Shown one piece after another: positions 36,575-48,930 of a DNA stretch of 64,000 nucleotides; position 1 is the first letter of the stretch; the number at the start of each line of letters is the position of its first letter. A program made the translations under genes and the position numbers. This DNA is from Stenopsyche tienmushanensis (Eukaryota; Arthropoda; Insecta; Trichoptera; Stenopsychidae): contig WACJ01000527.1 of assembly GCA_008973525.1 (NCBI GenBank), positions 1,984,001-2,048,000 of the forward strand, given 5' to 3'. The notes under the pieces were generated by a model that was given only the letters and a program-made list of their open reading frames with translations, was not told the DNA's origin and did no database searches.

Positions 36575-37685
36575 ATGGGATACATTATTTTTCAGCATTG
36601 AGTAAAGTGTAGGAAGTCAACCTGTTTATAATTGATTGATTAATATGTTATAATACACGTTGAGCATATCATAATTTATTTACCACAGTATGAAATGAAG
36701 TTACGAGGGGGTTGATATAAGTGGATTCTTGTAGGAAAATGGTTAAATTCAGTACAATTGTAGATATTAGAGCTATTATCAGATGTTGAGTGAAATTTAT
36801 TATTAAATTCTTAAATAATTTTAGGAATCAATGGAGATGTTATAAATTGTGGCTGTTTATTAACAGTCTGCTTTTATCATAATACAAAGAAAATATTTGA
36901 TATAAGTACCTCATTCATTAAAATCTAGACACGCTAAAGGTATTTTCAAAGGATATTCGTTGAAAGTTTTGTCGAAAGCTTAAAACTGTTTAGTAAGGAT
37001 TTGTAATATCAAAGGATTTAAAATGTTTTTTTAAACTTCGGATTAAAAAATTGCCATTTTAAGTACATTTAACTATAGAATTTACGCTGTTGAGGCGTGC
37101 AGGTCTTATTTTTTAAATAAAGCCTTTCAATTTATTCAGGATCTGATTCTTTGATTAAGATCTAGGTCATAAATTATTTAAGTCGGCGTATATTGAAAGT
37201 TTGTCGGATCAGCCCCTTAACTAGACGATTGGAGTGTACTTACGGGTAATACTGTAATATTAATTTTCAATTCATTCAAAATCATATTAACGAAGAGATC
37301 ATCGATTATTGTACTCAGAACCTTGAATTGAAAATACTACAGGATGTCAATATTATAAGTCGATGCGGTACTCCTGAGTTGTATCTAGAAAGTCCAAATT
37401 TAATTTAGGATGGATTTTTAATCGCTGTTTTATTTACTTGCTATATCGAAATAACAAAATGAGAAAGATTCAGGTTTGTAGGAATATTTACAGAAATAAT
37501 ATCGTTGTCATGTGTACTGAAATTCAACAGTTGATCTTTCCTAGCCAATTTAACATTAATGAATGACATAAACTCTTTCTTTAAATTATAAGAAGATCTT
37601 CTATCTTCCTTGCAGCTTCGGATCTATTTAATTTTTTTTTCTTTGAGAGCTGACATTGAAATTTAGACTTTTGCAATTAGGTTCT
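36575..37685. other. Gene-free stretch
   Basis: A/T-rich sequence with no gene, repeat copy or structured element that I can support. Confidence 0.4.
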
Positions 37686-37689
37686 CATA

Positions 37690-37930
37690 CCATTGAAACA
37701 ATCATAATAGGAGAAGCTTATGCCTATAAATTACTTCTCATCAAAGAGGTCATCAAAGAGAAAATTCGATGAAAGCTCTCTAAAGTCGTGCTGCTTTTGC
37801 ATGACAACGCACCACTGCACATGTTTGCTAAAGTTCAAGCTCTCATTTACCAATGGGGGTTCAACAACTAAACTATCCATAATCCAATCTTAACTCCATA
37901 GGAATATTTCTTGTTTAAATATTTTATTGA
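37690..37930 (+). pseudogene. Mariner transposase relic, DDE region
   Basis: A frame at about 37780-37860 reads KVVLLLHDNAPLHMF, the segment with the second catalytic Asp in mariner transposases, followed by a short helix and QWGF. About 37880-37925 then gives NPILTP-x-EYFLF, the degenerate block of the third catalytic Asp, where the aligned D is replaced. Upstream, EVIKEKIR is also family-like. Stops interrupt it. It differs from the relics at 5.9, 10.8, 29.2 and 48.9 kb and belongs to another lineage. No ends were found. Confidence 0.7.
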
Positions 37931-37934
37931 AATA

Positions 37935-39000
37935 GAAATAAAGAGATAGGAAGAAAAAAATTTCCAAGTTCCCACAGAAAAAATTCACACAAATAATAAA
38001 AAAAATATTTCTATTTACATTATAAATATTGATAACTTCATTTGCGATAAACTTTCGCAATTTCACACCGAGAAAAAACGACGATAAAACTCGAATATTT
38101 ACTTGAGATATAACGATAATTCACATTACGTCGTAATGTATAGCGCTTTTGATCTTTGAATACGTTTTTCTTAGGGAGAGCACTCGCATTGTGCCTGGCG
38201 AATGGGGAGCACTTTTTAATGCACATTATTTCTGCCAAATTAAATTAAAAGAATATCATAATTTCTCCCCGGGGATCTCTCTGTAAGGAAGAATATTAAA
38301 TATGAAAGGAGCTCGGGCTCGTTCCAAACGTGGCCGTATTTTAAAAATGTTTAAGTGTACGTTTATAAAAACGCACGTAATAAAACGATAAAAAATTAAA
38401 GTGCGAACGTCTTGTGTTAATCTTTGAGCGGCGCAATTTCACCTTTTCATGATGATATTTTGGGTCTTTTTCGTCGAAAAATCATAATCGAAACATCCTC
38501 GATGTGTACGGTTGGCTAATGTAGTAAATCCGCTCGAGTATTATCTTTTGTTAAGCATTTAGCAAAAGTTCGCAGTTTTTCGAGGAAGAATCTTGAAGCG
38601 GAAGACCGGTGGATTTCAACGAAGAACCCTTGTTCAACAAAATCGAATCTAATCCGACTCAACAGCGTAACAGTCGAGCAAAGTCTGAAGAGGAAGTGTT
38701 GGAACGATGTATTTTCTCTGCGTATATATTATATAATAAAGTCTTTCAGTTATTTTATTAATAGCAAAGGCCGAACAATTATTCTTATTGGATGGTGGAA
38801 AATTACGCTTCTAAAAAAATAGATAATATTTTGATAAAAGTCTAAATATATTTGTTGTTAGTCGTTCGATAATTTGTATATTTATAAAAATGCTTTCAAC
38901 ATAAAAAACAAATCTGGATGTACTTTCTATAAATATATATGAGCTGTGTCCATATGTAGCCTAAAGCAACTGCTAGACCAATATCAATTCTATTTTATTA
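37935..39000. other. Gene-free stretch
   Basis: No gene recognised. A block of higher GC at about 38400-38720, with several CG dinucleotides and no repeat match, may be conserved DNA. The remainder is A/T-rich. Confidence 0.4.
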
Positions 39001-39190
39001 TATATTACAACGGGTGTTCTCAACCCCGTGCCCGTGGACATGTGCTCCCGTGGAGCCATTTTTGTGGGTCCCTGGAACTATTTTTGTGTTCGGCAAAGAA
39101 TAAAATTTTTAAAAATATATTTTTTTTATTGAAGGGTCTCACCGCAACTAAACGAGTTGACAGATATATTTGATACAACCCATTTGGCAA

Positions 39191-39838
39191 GGATTCTATT
39201 TAATTGATTTTACGCTAAAGGAGGAACTATTAATGTTACTACCAATGCAAGAGGGAACAAGAGGCGAAGACATGTTTAATATCTTAAAAAATTACGCGAC
39301 AAAAACTAATAAGCCTTTATAAAAGGTTTCAGCAATAATCGTTGATGGTGCTCTAGTAATGATAGTCTACAATAATAAATCATTTCCCATTGCAAGAAAT
39401 GAATTCTTTACGTATTTTATGCATTATTATTGTGTTATTCATCAAGAAACATTGCGTCGAAAAATATCCTTTGAACATGTAATGAATTTTGTTCTGAAGA
39501 TAATCAATAATACTCGAACAAATCCTTTGTTCCAAATCCAAAGAATATTTAAAGCCCTTGTAGAAAAGGACAGTTCCATACAAACTGACCTTATTTTACA
39601 TACATATAAAAGAAGGCTGAGTAGGGGTAAAGCCCTTAGTCGATTTTTTGATCTTCTGGAAGAGATTAAAACATTTTTCATTTCAAAAGGCCAAACATTC
39701 GAACAATTAGATAACCATAATTGGATGATGAATTTAGTATTTTTGACTGATATTTGTGAAAAATTAAACAATTTGAATCTTGAACTTCAAGAAAAAAATA
39801 AAGATATAGCAGAAATGATTAGTTCTATTCAAAGCTAA
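39191..39838 (+). pseudogene. hAT transposase, central part (GTF2IRD2/SCAND3-like)
   Basis: From about 39200 the frame reads LKEELLMLLPMQEGTRGEDMF, then an in-frame stop at 39320-39322, then SAIIVDGALVM (the usual catalytic-Asp block, normally TTDGA-x-x-M). Next come the HCIIHQE-like YYCVIHQETLRRK, a conserved VMNFVLKIIN helix, RRLSRGKALSRFFDL (matching the W-L-S-R-G block, with the W replaced by R), and NWMMNLVFLTDI with NNLNLELQEKN. This order is characteristic of hAT transposases close to vertebrate GTF2IRD2/SCAND3-type proteins. The frame ends in a stop at 39836-39838, where the family normally continues. Confidence 0.85.
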
Positions 39839-40045
39839 AATACAGTTTTAGATGAATATTTTTTTAAAAAAGGATGAAAAATGTGGTTGGTGAGAATATT
39901 TTTGACGTAAAATTATTTATTACTCATCTTAAGAAATTTTTAGAGAAATTTGAAAATAGATTCCATTAATATTAGACATTACTAAAATTGCTAATTCCAT
40001 AGCAGAAATTCCCAAGAAGACACATCAAAAGTCGAAGAAGAAATC

Positions 40046-40342
40046 ATGGATATACAAAATGACATCATATTAAAATTGAATGGACTGACTGAAAACATTT
40101 GGAATTTAACTGACCATAAAAAGTATCCTCTTGTAAAAAAAGAAGCTTACAAAATTAAATCCTGTTTTGGTTCCACATTTTTGTGCGAATCTTTATTTTC
40201 CACCATGAACATAATAAAATCAAATACAAGATCTCGACTTACCAATGCCAACCTTGATAATTGTTTATTATTGGGAATCTCATGTTACACTCCTTACTTT
40301 GAAAAGTTAGTAATTGAAGTGCAATGTCAAGGATCGCACTAA
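40046..40342 (+). pseudogene. hAT transposase, C-terminal dimerisation region
   Basis: In the same frame as 39359-39838. About 40130-40300 reads YPLVKKEAYKI, GSTFLCESLFSTMN, then SNTRSRLTNANLDNCL: the hAT C-terminal block with the conserved G-S-T-x-x-C-E-x-x-FS-x-MN core. A shifted segment around 39875-39970 (KNVVGENIF, HLKKFLEKFENRF) links it to the upstream half. Ends 98 bases before the right tip. Confidence 0.82.
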
Positions 40343-41194
40343 GTAAAATTAATACTATTTTTAAAAATCCGGCTTGCGCCCCTTCCTCAACTCCTAAATC
40401 TTAAGTGCGCCCGTAACCGCAATAAGGTTAAGAGCCCCTGTATTACACAATATACAGTGAAATCTTTTAACAAACACAGTAAAAAAAGGTCAAATATACA
40501 ATCAACTTTTTCTAGGCGATAAGTTTCACTTTTACCACGCGAGAGTACTCATATGATTTTCTTCCTTCTTCTATAGTATAAAGAATTATTTTTGCTTACG
40601 ATGATTTTTCCATACATAACTTGTCGATATAGAAGATTTTAGCCAAAAGCATAGGTAGTAATAAAATATAATCTTCAATTTCATTTTATATTGTTTTAAC
40701 TTCATTTTGCTACAAAGGTTGGTCAGTGAAAAATATAGCTGGAATAGAATTGTTATAAACGTACATTAGTAGATTTTCTCTTTGGATTTTAAGAAAAATG
40801 TGTTATTAGACTCTACGTATCCCAAAAAGTCGCATAAGATCATATTACCTTTAACACTGAGTGTATGAAAAGTCGATTGAATCAATATTACAAAGGTAAA
40901 AAAGAAATTTGCGATATATTTTATTTAGATTTTTTTTAGGTTGGATTACGTTAAGTAATTATTTAAATTTTATTTTGTGGAAGTATGTTAATTTATTAAA
41001 GTGATTTAAATGACAAATCGTATTTATTGAGATGTTTTTAAGTAATTTACATTTAATCAATAAAAATCTAATGTCTTGAAGCGACGTGAAGTATATGTGA
41101 TTCGACTGGTTTAAATAAACGCACACCTTATGTATCATGTTATCAACTAAAATTGTATGTATTGAATAGAATAGGCTTGAATGGGAAAAAAATA

Positions 41195-41300
41195 AGAGAA
41201 AATCGATCGATAGCTTTGGATTGCGGGAAGATGAATTCTTTCCGCTGTCTCTTCTCCGATCTCACAGCTAGGAGACTTATTTTAGCGCAATAATAAAGAA
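41195..41300 (-). repeat. Dispersed short repeat, copy 2 of 4
   Basis: On the minus strand it reads CAGCTGTGAGATCGGAGA, then GACAGCGGAAAGAATTCATC, then TTCCCGCAATCCAAAGCTAT. It matches the copies at 33535, 54780 and 60225. This and the 33.5-kb copy also share flanking sequence on both sides, so these two are the most complete. Confidence 0.6.
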
Positions 41301-43419
41301 CTTGACTTAAAATGTCGTCCATATTGATCGTTATCACCATTTGATAGCCTTCTTTCTCCTGCTTGGATTTCCGCGACCCTATGGCAAATTAACCCTCATA
41401 CGAGGTCATTCATCTTGAAGTGTACGTATAGGGTAAGAGGCAGCTCGAAGATTCTACAACCTAAAGATCTTCGTCTTCTCGTTACAGTAGACTTGATCTA
41501 ATGAACTTTTATTATTCGTGTGCTTATTTTATTAATTGAGTTATATGGGGTTTGTTTATCTAGGTCTAATTAGATGGCATGCATGAGATCAACACGTTCT
41601 TCATTATATTCTGAGTTTTAATTAAAAGCATAGACAATGCAAACAACCCGGACACAGAGAGCGATCATTGGTTTGAGTATATTATTACGAGATGTTTTAT
41701 TAAATTCGGTTTTTTAGATTGAATCGGGATGGATTTTTTTTATTTACAGACAGATTGTGTAGATATTGTAATTATTAGTCATCTTCATTTTGGCGCCATA
41801 AATTCGTTCAAATTCGGTCGTTCGAATTTATTATTGGCTTTAAAAGTTTGAATAGTGCTTGCGGTTTTGAGTGCCGCATAAAGCTTAATCGTTATTTGCT
41901 CGTTAAAGTGGCATTTGATACACATTCAGTCCATCATCTTCTTGCGGCTATTAAATGTAAAAGCCATCATTAAAATTATGATCACTTTCAATTCGTACAA
42001 ATGGCCTCCTCGCTGCACTAAAAGATGTCCGCTGTTTTTAAATTGTTTCCTTGTTTTATTAGCGTTCTTGAGGCGTGCGACAGACGCAAAAGAGTGGATA
42101 AGAGAGAAGAAGGAGTTAACTTCCGGGGTGGGTGGGAAAAGGAGGAAGAAGAATGCCATCGGGCGAGGGTTTTACAACTATGGAAGAACAAGAGAAGGCC
42201 ATTACGTTAATATTCGTGATTTTATATGATAAATACTCCAGGCTAACAAGCTTTTTAGAAATAAGCAGACATACTTGAGTAGCTGGGGACTACTAAACCA
42301 GAATTTAGCTGATTACCTGATAATGCACATTTTCCTCATAATTTTATGAACTTACACACGGTTTTTCATGAGTTTCGTGTGTAAAAAGACATTTTTAAAA
42401 GGTCAAAGATGAATTTAATATCTTTGCCTGACGAGCTCAAAGCATTTTTTCATGGCTTGATCGAAAATACATGGAATAAAGCGTAGATCATTTTCCATCC
42501 ATAGACTGGCACATCATTATGCCATGACACGGTAGTTTCCGGTTCTCTCCGTTATTTCCATTTTCCAATATGGGCATTATGCGTAATACGTGATGTTATC
42601 GAATGATAAGCCAAATTCGAAAACGTGTTGTTAAATTACACATTAAAATTCGAAAATATATACATACCAACACAGCCTTTGATCTTTTATGAAAGCTTTT
42701 TTTCGGAGATCCTATATTGTGTTTTATGATAAATTCTAGATAAGCAAAAGCTGAGAGTTGCTTTCAGCGTAGGCTTATAATCGTTTAGCGATGTTATATA
42801 GAGCGTAAACTGAAATTAATAAATTACGAAACTCACATGATCACGGCAAAAGTTTGGCTTAAAATGTACATTTTTTAATATTAAAATTTACGCCGAACAC
42901 GAAAGTAAGTCGGAGCTTTTAAGCTCATTTTCGAAGAACAGAAAAGTTGGCAGCAATATTCGATAAGTTTCGATAGACTTATTAAAACATTATAAAAAGT
43001 TTCCAAAAGTCAAATATGTCTGTACTTGTAAAATATATTCTTTTGACCTTCAATGGTAGACAACATTTTTTCAGACTGAAGCTCTTTTGGAAAGTCGAAT
43101 GAAGCTGTTTAAAGCTCGCACGATGAAAATGTAAATATAAAGTTCAATTGAATACGATAAATGATATATATATTGTTCATATGTAATTAATTGTATATCA
43201 ATTCTATAGCTTATTAGAAGAAGAAATATATTGATTTTTGCTTCAAATGTTTTCAAAAATGTGAAAGTGAAAAATGAGTCTAAAATTATCAAAATCTAAG
43301 AAAACTGTTTAAGTGCAAGTTTCGTAATACACAAATCTATTCTTTTTTAAGAACATCGAATATAAATTTCATTCCACTAAACTTCCACCCCAAATATGTT
43401 GCCTGTTATTTGTCTGCGT

Positions 43420-43580
43420 CAGAGGGGTCAAACTCAAAGGCTAACATGGGCTAAAAGAAAAAGGCTTTAGGTGGGCCGCCAAAAAAAAAAATCAATTTTC
43501 ATAGAAATTTACAGAACAGTTTGTTTGTGAATTTGGTATTGGCTAATTTTAATATGTCTCTGGACCCATACGGCCCTTAA
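43420..43580 (+). mobile_element. hAT end fragment
   Basis: CAGAGGGGTCAAACTCAAAGG, continuing CTAACATGGGCTAAA and later GGTGGGCCGCC, matches the complement of the right end of the hAT element at 14324-14660 (CAGGGTTATCAAACTCAAAAG, then CTCACATAGGCC, then GATGGGCTGC). The opposite end and an 8-bp duplication are not identified. It is a fragment or a diverged copy. Confidence 0.55.
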
Positions 43581-44299
43581 AAACGCGGTTTCCTATAACG
43601 ATGTTCCTATTACGCAGCATCAAAGCAGAGAAAGACCTAGTTTTTCAATAACGATTTTTTCACGCCGCATAAAAATGAAAATCATGCATTTCAAAGGATG
43701 AACATATTTTTTGAATAATTTCCTTGTATTACGCGGTAAATCAAAAACTTTTTGAGGTCCCTTAAAGTTTTGAGGCCCGAGGCGTGTGTGCGTTCTGCGC
43801 CTACAGGTAAATCCGTTACTGGTACTGTAATAAAAAAGAACAATTTTTAAACACACATTAAACTGACTTTCCATGGGTTTTTTATAATTTTATATTTGTG
43901 ATATCTGTCTCGTATTATAGAGCTTTCTTAAAATATTTTGAAAAATTGGAATATGAAATATTTACAAAGTTATCGCGCGTAATCAGGAGCACGCCGGAAT
44001 CGCTGTGAACTAGGGAGTCAGGTCAGGTAGGAGCGCTTGGAGTTGAGCAACCTTTCTTTCATAATAATTTGTTTAGATCTTTTGTATCTTTAGTTTTATT
44101 ATAGGAAGATGCTCTTAAAAATATTTCAAAGAAAAATTATCCCTATATTCCATTCACATATCTCTAACAGTAGATATGCGAAATTAAAGTTGGTCTAAGC
44201 CAGCTCGAAGTTGCTCCAAGTCAAGTTTAGCGCGATAGTTTGTCGTATGTGGTTGAATTTTCGAAGCAAAAGTGTCAAAATATTTTAATAAAGGAACGA

Positions 44300-44850
44300 A
44301 AGGTACTAAGACATTATCATGGGAACTCGACTGGAGTCAAAAGCTGGTGCAAATGGCAGATAAACATTGCTTTAAAAAATATCTAAAGCTTGAAGATCTG
44401 ACTTCGTTTCTTGGTCAAGAGATAAAACAGCATCTCTTACCTAATTTATAAAGATTTGTCCAGGGATGAATTACTTTAAATATATTTGGGTGGCTATACC
44501 CAATATGCTAATGAATGTATTAACTCGACGGTTTGGTGATTGGCTCCAAAGCACTTGCATTCTGGTGTAAAAATCATTGAAATATTGACATACTTTGTTG
44601 CTAGGGATGTTTAATAATGACTACAGCTTCATATTGAAGATGATAAATATATCAATTATAATTATTGGCACCTACTGTAAAGTTTTGCTGAAGATACCGG
44701 CGAAGCGCGAGTAGCGAGGTAGAACCGTAAGAGTCTTTTTGACACAAAGGCAGCTCATATAGCCCGAAAACAACAATTAGTCGAAGATAATCAACTTTTT
44801 GAGAAAGCTGAAGGTCTATTATATGCATCTGAAATCATTGGTTAATCGGT
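44300..44850 (+). pseudogene. Broken transposase related to the TTAA element
   Basis: Three frames together read like the C-terminal third of a transposase family common in arthropods: IYKDLSRDELL near 44445, LGGYTQYANECINSTVW near 44485 (family motif G-x-TQN-x-NE-x-x-N-x-x-x-W), LAPKHLHSGVKIIEI near 44545, FNNDYSFILKM near 44610, then EARVAR, SLFDTKAAHIARKQQL and AEGLLYASEI up to 44845. Stops and shifts are frequent. The same blocks occur inside the TTAA elements at 20.5 and 49.5 kb. I believe databases file such proteins under a Mutator-like transposase domain; the TTAA ends of the related elements would instead suggest Kolobok. No TTAA ends were found around this copy. Confidence 0.65.
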
Positions 44851-47800
44851 AAGTCACTAAAATTGATAGTTTTATCGCATTAAAACTTTAAACGAGATTA
44901 TCCCGAAACTGCATTTTCAATAATGTAAAACGACTCATTTTTGAGCGTCTAAAGGTATTGCCCCCCTTAATGTATTATTTTGTAATGCTTCTGCGAATTA
45001 GAATTCATTAACAGAAATTTCCCTCTGGAAGAAGTCTATAATTTTAAAACTCTCAGATAGACGACAAACAAAATATAAATAATTGATTAAAGGTACAATA
45101 GTTAGAACTAGAAGTATATACTGATATCATATATTAAATGAAAGGATATTGGCTTGATGCTTATTGGCTGGAAGTTTGGTAGTCCCAGCTTGTAGTACAT
45201 AACACTAGGAAACAAATTGAAATCTGAGAGTCCTAATTTGGGTACATAGACAATATATGGGAATAGATAACCTTAATATATATAAATACATGGTAATGAC
45301 TTAAGATTGCAAACTGGAATTTGAGTTGATATCAAAATTATCTGAAGCATTGATTTAACAAGAACTTAAGGAAAATATAATAGAATTATTTGATAAATAC
45401 AATCAAATTTTGCATAAGAATGGTGAAAGAAGGCTGCATATTATATGAACACAATGATCAATGAATATAAATCATCATAATATCTGAATTGTATTTACAT
45501 GGTAGTTTGCAAATATATACATTGAACAGATTGCAAATAAATTTTTTGCTAAAAATATATGCATTTATACGTTGATTGGCAAAATGTAAAAGTTGGATGA
45601 TCGAATAATTTTAAACGGACGACAGTAAAGTACTTATTATTCTCAAAGGCTTGCTCAAGCGAGCTTTAGTGCAGAAGAAGTCCAATAAAGACGTCCAATT
45701 GCATCTCCAAAAAGTGAGCTGAGAGTTTTATCTTTTAGATCGAAATAAATGTATTAGTACAGAAATAAATAAAAAAATAATCACAAAATGAAAGTCAAAA
45801 TTTTCTGCGAAATTTTATTCTGACTATTTATGCTAAATTTATTTGAATTGAATAATCGAAAATACCTGAAGCAAAAATGCTTTTCGCTCTCCATAACAAA
45901 CATTTAGATTAAATATCTAATTAATAATGATACAAAATATTAAATGTTCTATACATAAGCCAATGGGTATATATGGGCTGTTGGATAAAAATCAAATAAA
46001 TTTATATCTTGATTTTAAAGGTACATATTATTTTTGCGCAAGTCTTACATTATTTAGCCATTTTAAATGCCATCTATCTATTCTTTGCACTGAAAGGATA
46101 GCAAATCATTGTCCCGGTTTATTCAGCGAAAGCCCTTTTCTTCCGTACAAAGGACAAAAAGCAGTACAAACGGCAGAGTAGTTCAATCGTTACAATCAAC
46201 ATTAAAAACTCTCAACTAACTAAGGAATTACAAACTTCGTCTGAATATTCATTCGTTGAGTGGAGCTTTAAGCTCAAACGGATAATGCAGATTGCATTGG
46301 ATCCATTTGAAAAGCACAATGACTTTAAATAAAATAGGAAACACGGAATGGAGTTCTCTTTTACATCCTTTTTACGTCCTTACATATAAAACACGTTTTG
46401 TTCTATTTGTCGACAGACAATCAGCGTTTGCTTTGTATCCATCATAATGGTTAGTTTTATTTTTCGCTTTATTGTGGACAATTTCAATAAAAAAAATCAA
46501 TTCAGCTTGAAATATTTTATTTTTATCCCCTAAAACTGATTTATGGACTCTTCTTGAAGTCCCATGCTTGAATATAATACGAACATTAAAAATCAAGAGC
46601 ATAAGATGACTACATCATGGAGGAGTTCCACTTGACTTTAAACGACATATATCTGATATATGGTATAATGCGACGATACAAAATCTTATTTTGCTAAGGA
46701 ATCATTTTAATAAATCTTGCTTGTATTGCTAAAAAATAGCAACAGATTTATCACATTCAAAAGCACAATATCTGTTTTTAATTTTTGCAAAACATCATTT
46801 TTTCCATAGTAATTGCTTATCTCCTTGCAAAAAATATGAATTTAATAGCCTTAAAAATATTAGAATCATGTTAAAAGATGCATTAAAAGTTTATAAAAAT
46901 CTTAGTGTTTTCCATAGGATTTTGTTGGATTTCAAAGCAAAAAATAAATTGATCCACTGAAATAAAACCCCGCTTGGAAATTTGTACACGTCTGTAGATT
47001 GTTGCAAATGAAACCAAAGATTTACAGGTTTCTAGACACAGGCTTCTTGTGAAATAATCAATCAAAATGGTACATCTATTTTCAAGCTGACATTTGCTTG
47101 ATTTGCAAACGTACGACAGTTGCACCATCTGCTATCAGCAAATGAACAAATTTCAGATATAATTTCAGATAAATAACGAGATTTGAAGCATAGTTTCAAA
47201 GTCAGATTGAATATGTTTTTTATATTCAAAGATCCAGATTATTTGTTCAAGCATTTAGAACTTTGAGCTTTCCCACAGGCACACAGCAAACGACGCAGAT
47301 TTGCACAAAAATATCAATCTTATATCATGAATTAGAGTGTGAACGAACGTAAAATGTACTAAATTATGACGATATTATATTCTTGTGAGGTGTTAAAAAG
47401 TTAAAAAATGTGAAAGGTGTCCGCTTATTGTATTCTCCTAATGGATATTTTAAGCATACAATGGTAATAATGGCTGGAAATGTGTGTATTTAAAACTTTT
47501 TTTGAGTTTCGTCAATCAAAGTGTGCAAAGCACCACTTGATCTTTACTTGAGGGTGATATATACACCCGTGAATGGCGAGCCGCTGGAAAGGCTTTGTGT
47601 AAAAACTGAAAAGGTATTGCCATAAAAAGCTTTTTTCCTTCACTCTGCAAGAGCTTTCTCTATTAAGGTAAAATATGTATAAATAAAATGGCGTAAAACT
47701 GACACATGCCCTACTCTGCGAGGTAACTCAATTGTGAAATATAAAGGTGATCTGGTGAGGTGTTGCGGAAAAATAATGAATAACACGGAAATGGGTTTTG

Positions 47801-48530
47801 AAAGTAACTCAATTTCACTGTTGTTCCCGCTTTTCTTTCGCCATCAACTTTCCTATCTTGGAGTGGACGAAGAACAACACTGAAGCTAAAAGCAGTTTCG
47901 TATTTCTTAAGATATTTTTAAGCTTTGCTGTTTTTTTTTTAACTCGGTATGAAGGCTTGTAATTTCGTGTCTTTATCTCGTTGTGTACAGTTACTTTCGG
48001 GAAAAACAGGACGTAAGCGTCTTCGTTCATTGGGAGAAAAGTAAAAATTATGAAGCCTCAATTTTCATCAGTTTTTTTCGAATCATAATAAAGTATAAAG
48101 CGAACGACCGGGGCAAAAAATCTAATCTTAAATTTATATGCACAAAATATTTTTTTCATGGATTCGAGGAAAAATTCTTATAAGAATTTATTAAAATACT
48201 TGATGTAAAATTTCGAAGACTTAATAAAACCCCGACATAAACATTTTGACATTACATAATTTAAAGCTACAAGTATGTTAGTTTTCGGATTCATGTTCAT
48301 ATTGTGGAAAAAAATCACCGTCCATGAAATGTTAAAACAATATTTTTTAATTAAATGCCTTGAATTTACGGCTTTCAGAGCTTTTGGTTGCTATTACAAT
48401 AAATATTATAATTACGGCAAGTATTAAAATTTTAATTTCAGATTCAAGTTCAAGCTATGCATGAAAATGGCGATATTTTCACTGAAATAAACCGCATAAT
48501 ACTATGCTGCTCGCTAGACGTCCGTACTTG
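44850..48530. other. Gene-free stretch
   Basis: No gene recognised. Frames at 45927-46181, 46883-47128 (minus), 47983-48183 and 46372-46602 (minus) match nothing I know and are likely chance. No repeat copies within the window. Confidence 0.4.
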
Positions 48531-48532
48531 CA

Positions 48533-48625
48533 TGTTTCCTCGACCTCAGCAAAGCGTTCAATAAAGTAGACCACAGAATGCTTTTGTTAAGCTGGGGATA
48601 AGAGGAATTTTGTTGTGCATCATAA
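48533..48625 (+). pseudogene. Non-LTR reverse transcriptase scrap
   Basis: A single short frame reads FLDLSKAFNKVDHRMLL, the block of LINE reverse transcriptases that carries the first catalytic Asp (usually FLDLSKAFDTVDH). A shift then gives KLGIRGI, as expected just downstream. Nothing else of the element is visible. The sequence type is jockey/CR1/I-like rather than R1, so it is a second LINE lineage in the window. Confidence 0.72.
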
Positions 48626-48930
48626 ACATGCTCTTACTATGGCATCACTGACAAGATAATGTAACCAGATGGAATTTAGATATTTTCTGGGTGCATGAAG
48701 ATTTAATAAAGTCGGAATGTATTGGAACGATATGCTCGACAAATTGACGCATGCCTTCTTTAGACGTGCTGATATGCAAGATAGAAGTGAGTAATCCATC
48801 ATTTGCAAATTGATATGTTGGTGATGATAAATCGCAGTGATATTGCAAGTGATTGATTTCACGTTTCATAGATAAATGTTTATTTTAGCACCATTTTATT
48901 CAGCATAGTTCTCCAGAGTATTTTCAATAA

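Larger units (their letters stand above)
39003..40448 (+). mobile_element. hAT element, ZBED/SCAND3-like group, with target duplication
   Basis: A 1430-bp element (39011-40440) between the octamers TATTACAA (39003-39010) and TATTACAC (40441-40448), 7 of 8 identical. Left tip CGGGTGTTCTCAACC; complement of the right tip CAGGGGCTCTTAACC. These are Charlie-like hAT ends (consensus near CAGGGGTTCTCAACC). The inside carries the catalytic and C-terminal parts of a hAT transposase in one frame apart from one stop and a shifted stretch. The N-terminal BED zinc finger is absent, so the copy is an internal-deletion derivative or lost its 5' coding part. Unrelated by ends to the hAT at 31.7 kb. Confidence 0.88.
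40450..44295. other. Gene-free stretch with scattered repeats
   Basis: No gene recognised. It contains the short repeat at 41195-41300 and a hAT tip fragment at 43420-43580. The higher-GC block at 41880-42230 has open frames on both strands without a recognisable domain. The rest is A/T-rich. Confidence 0.4.

Noticed and set aside
46883..47128. 81-codon minus-strand frame
   Set aside because: Cysteine-containing but with no known zinc-binding spacing; no relative recognised.
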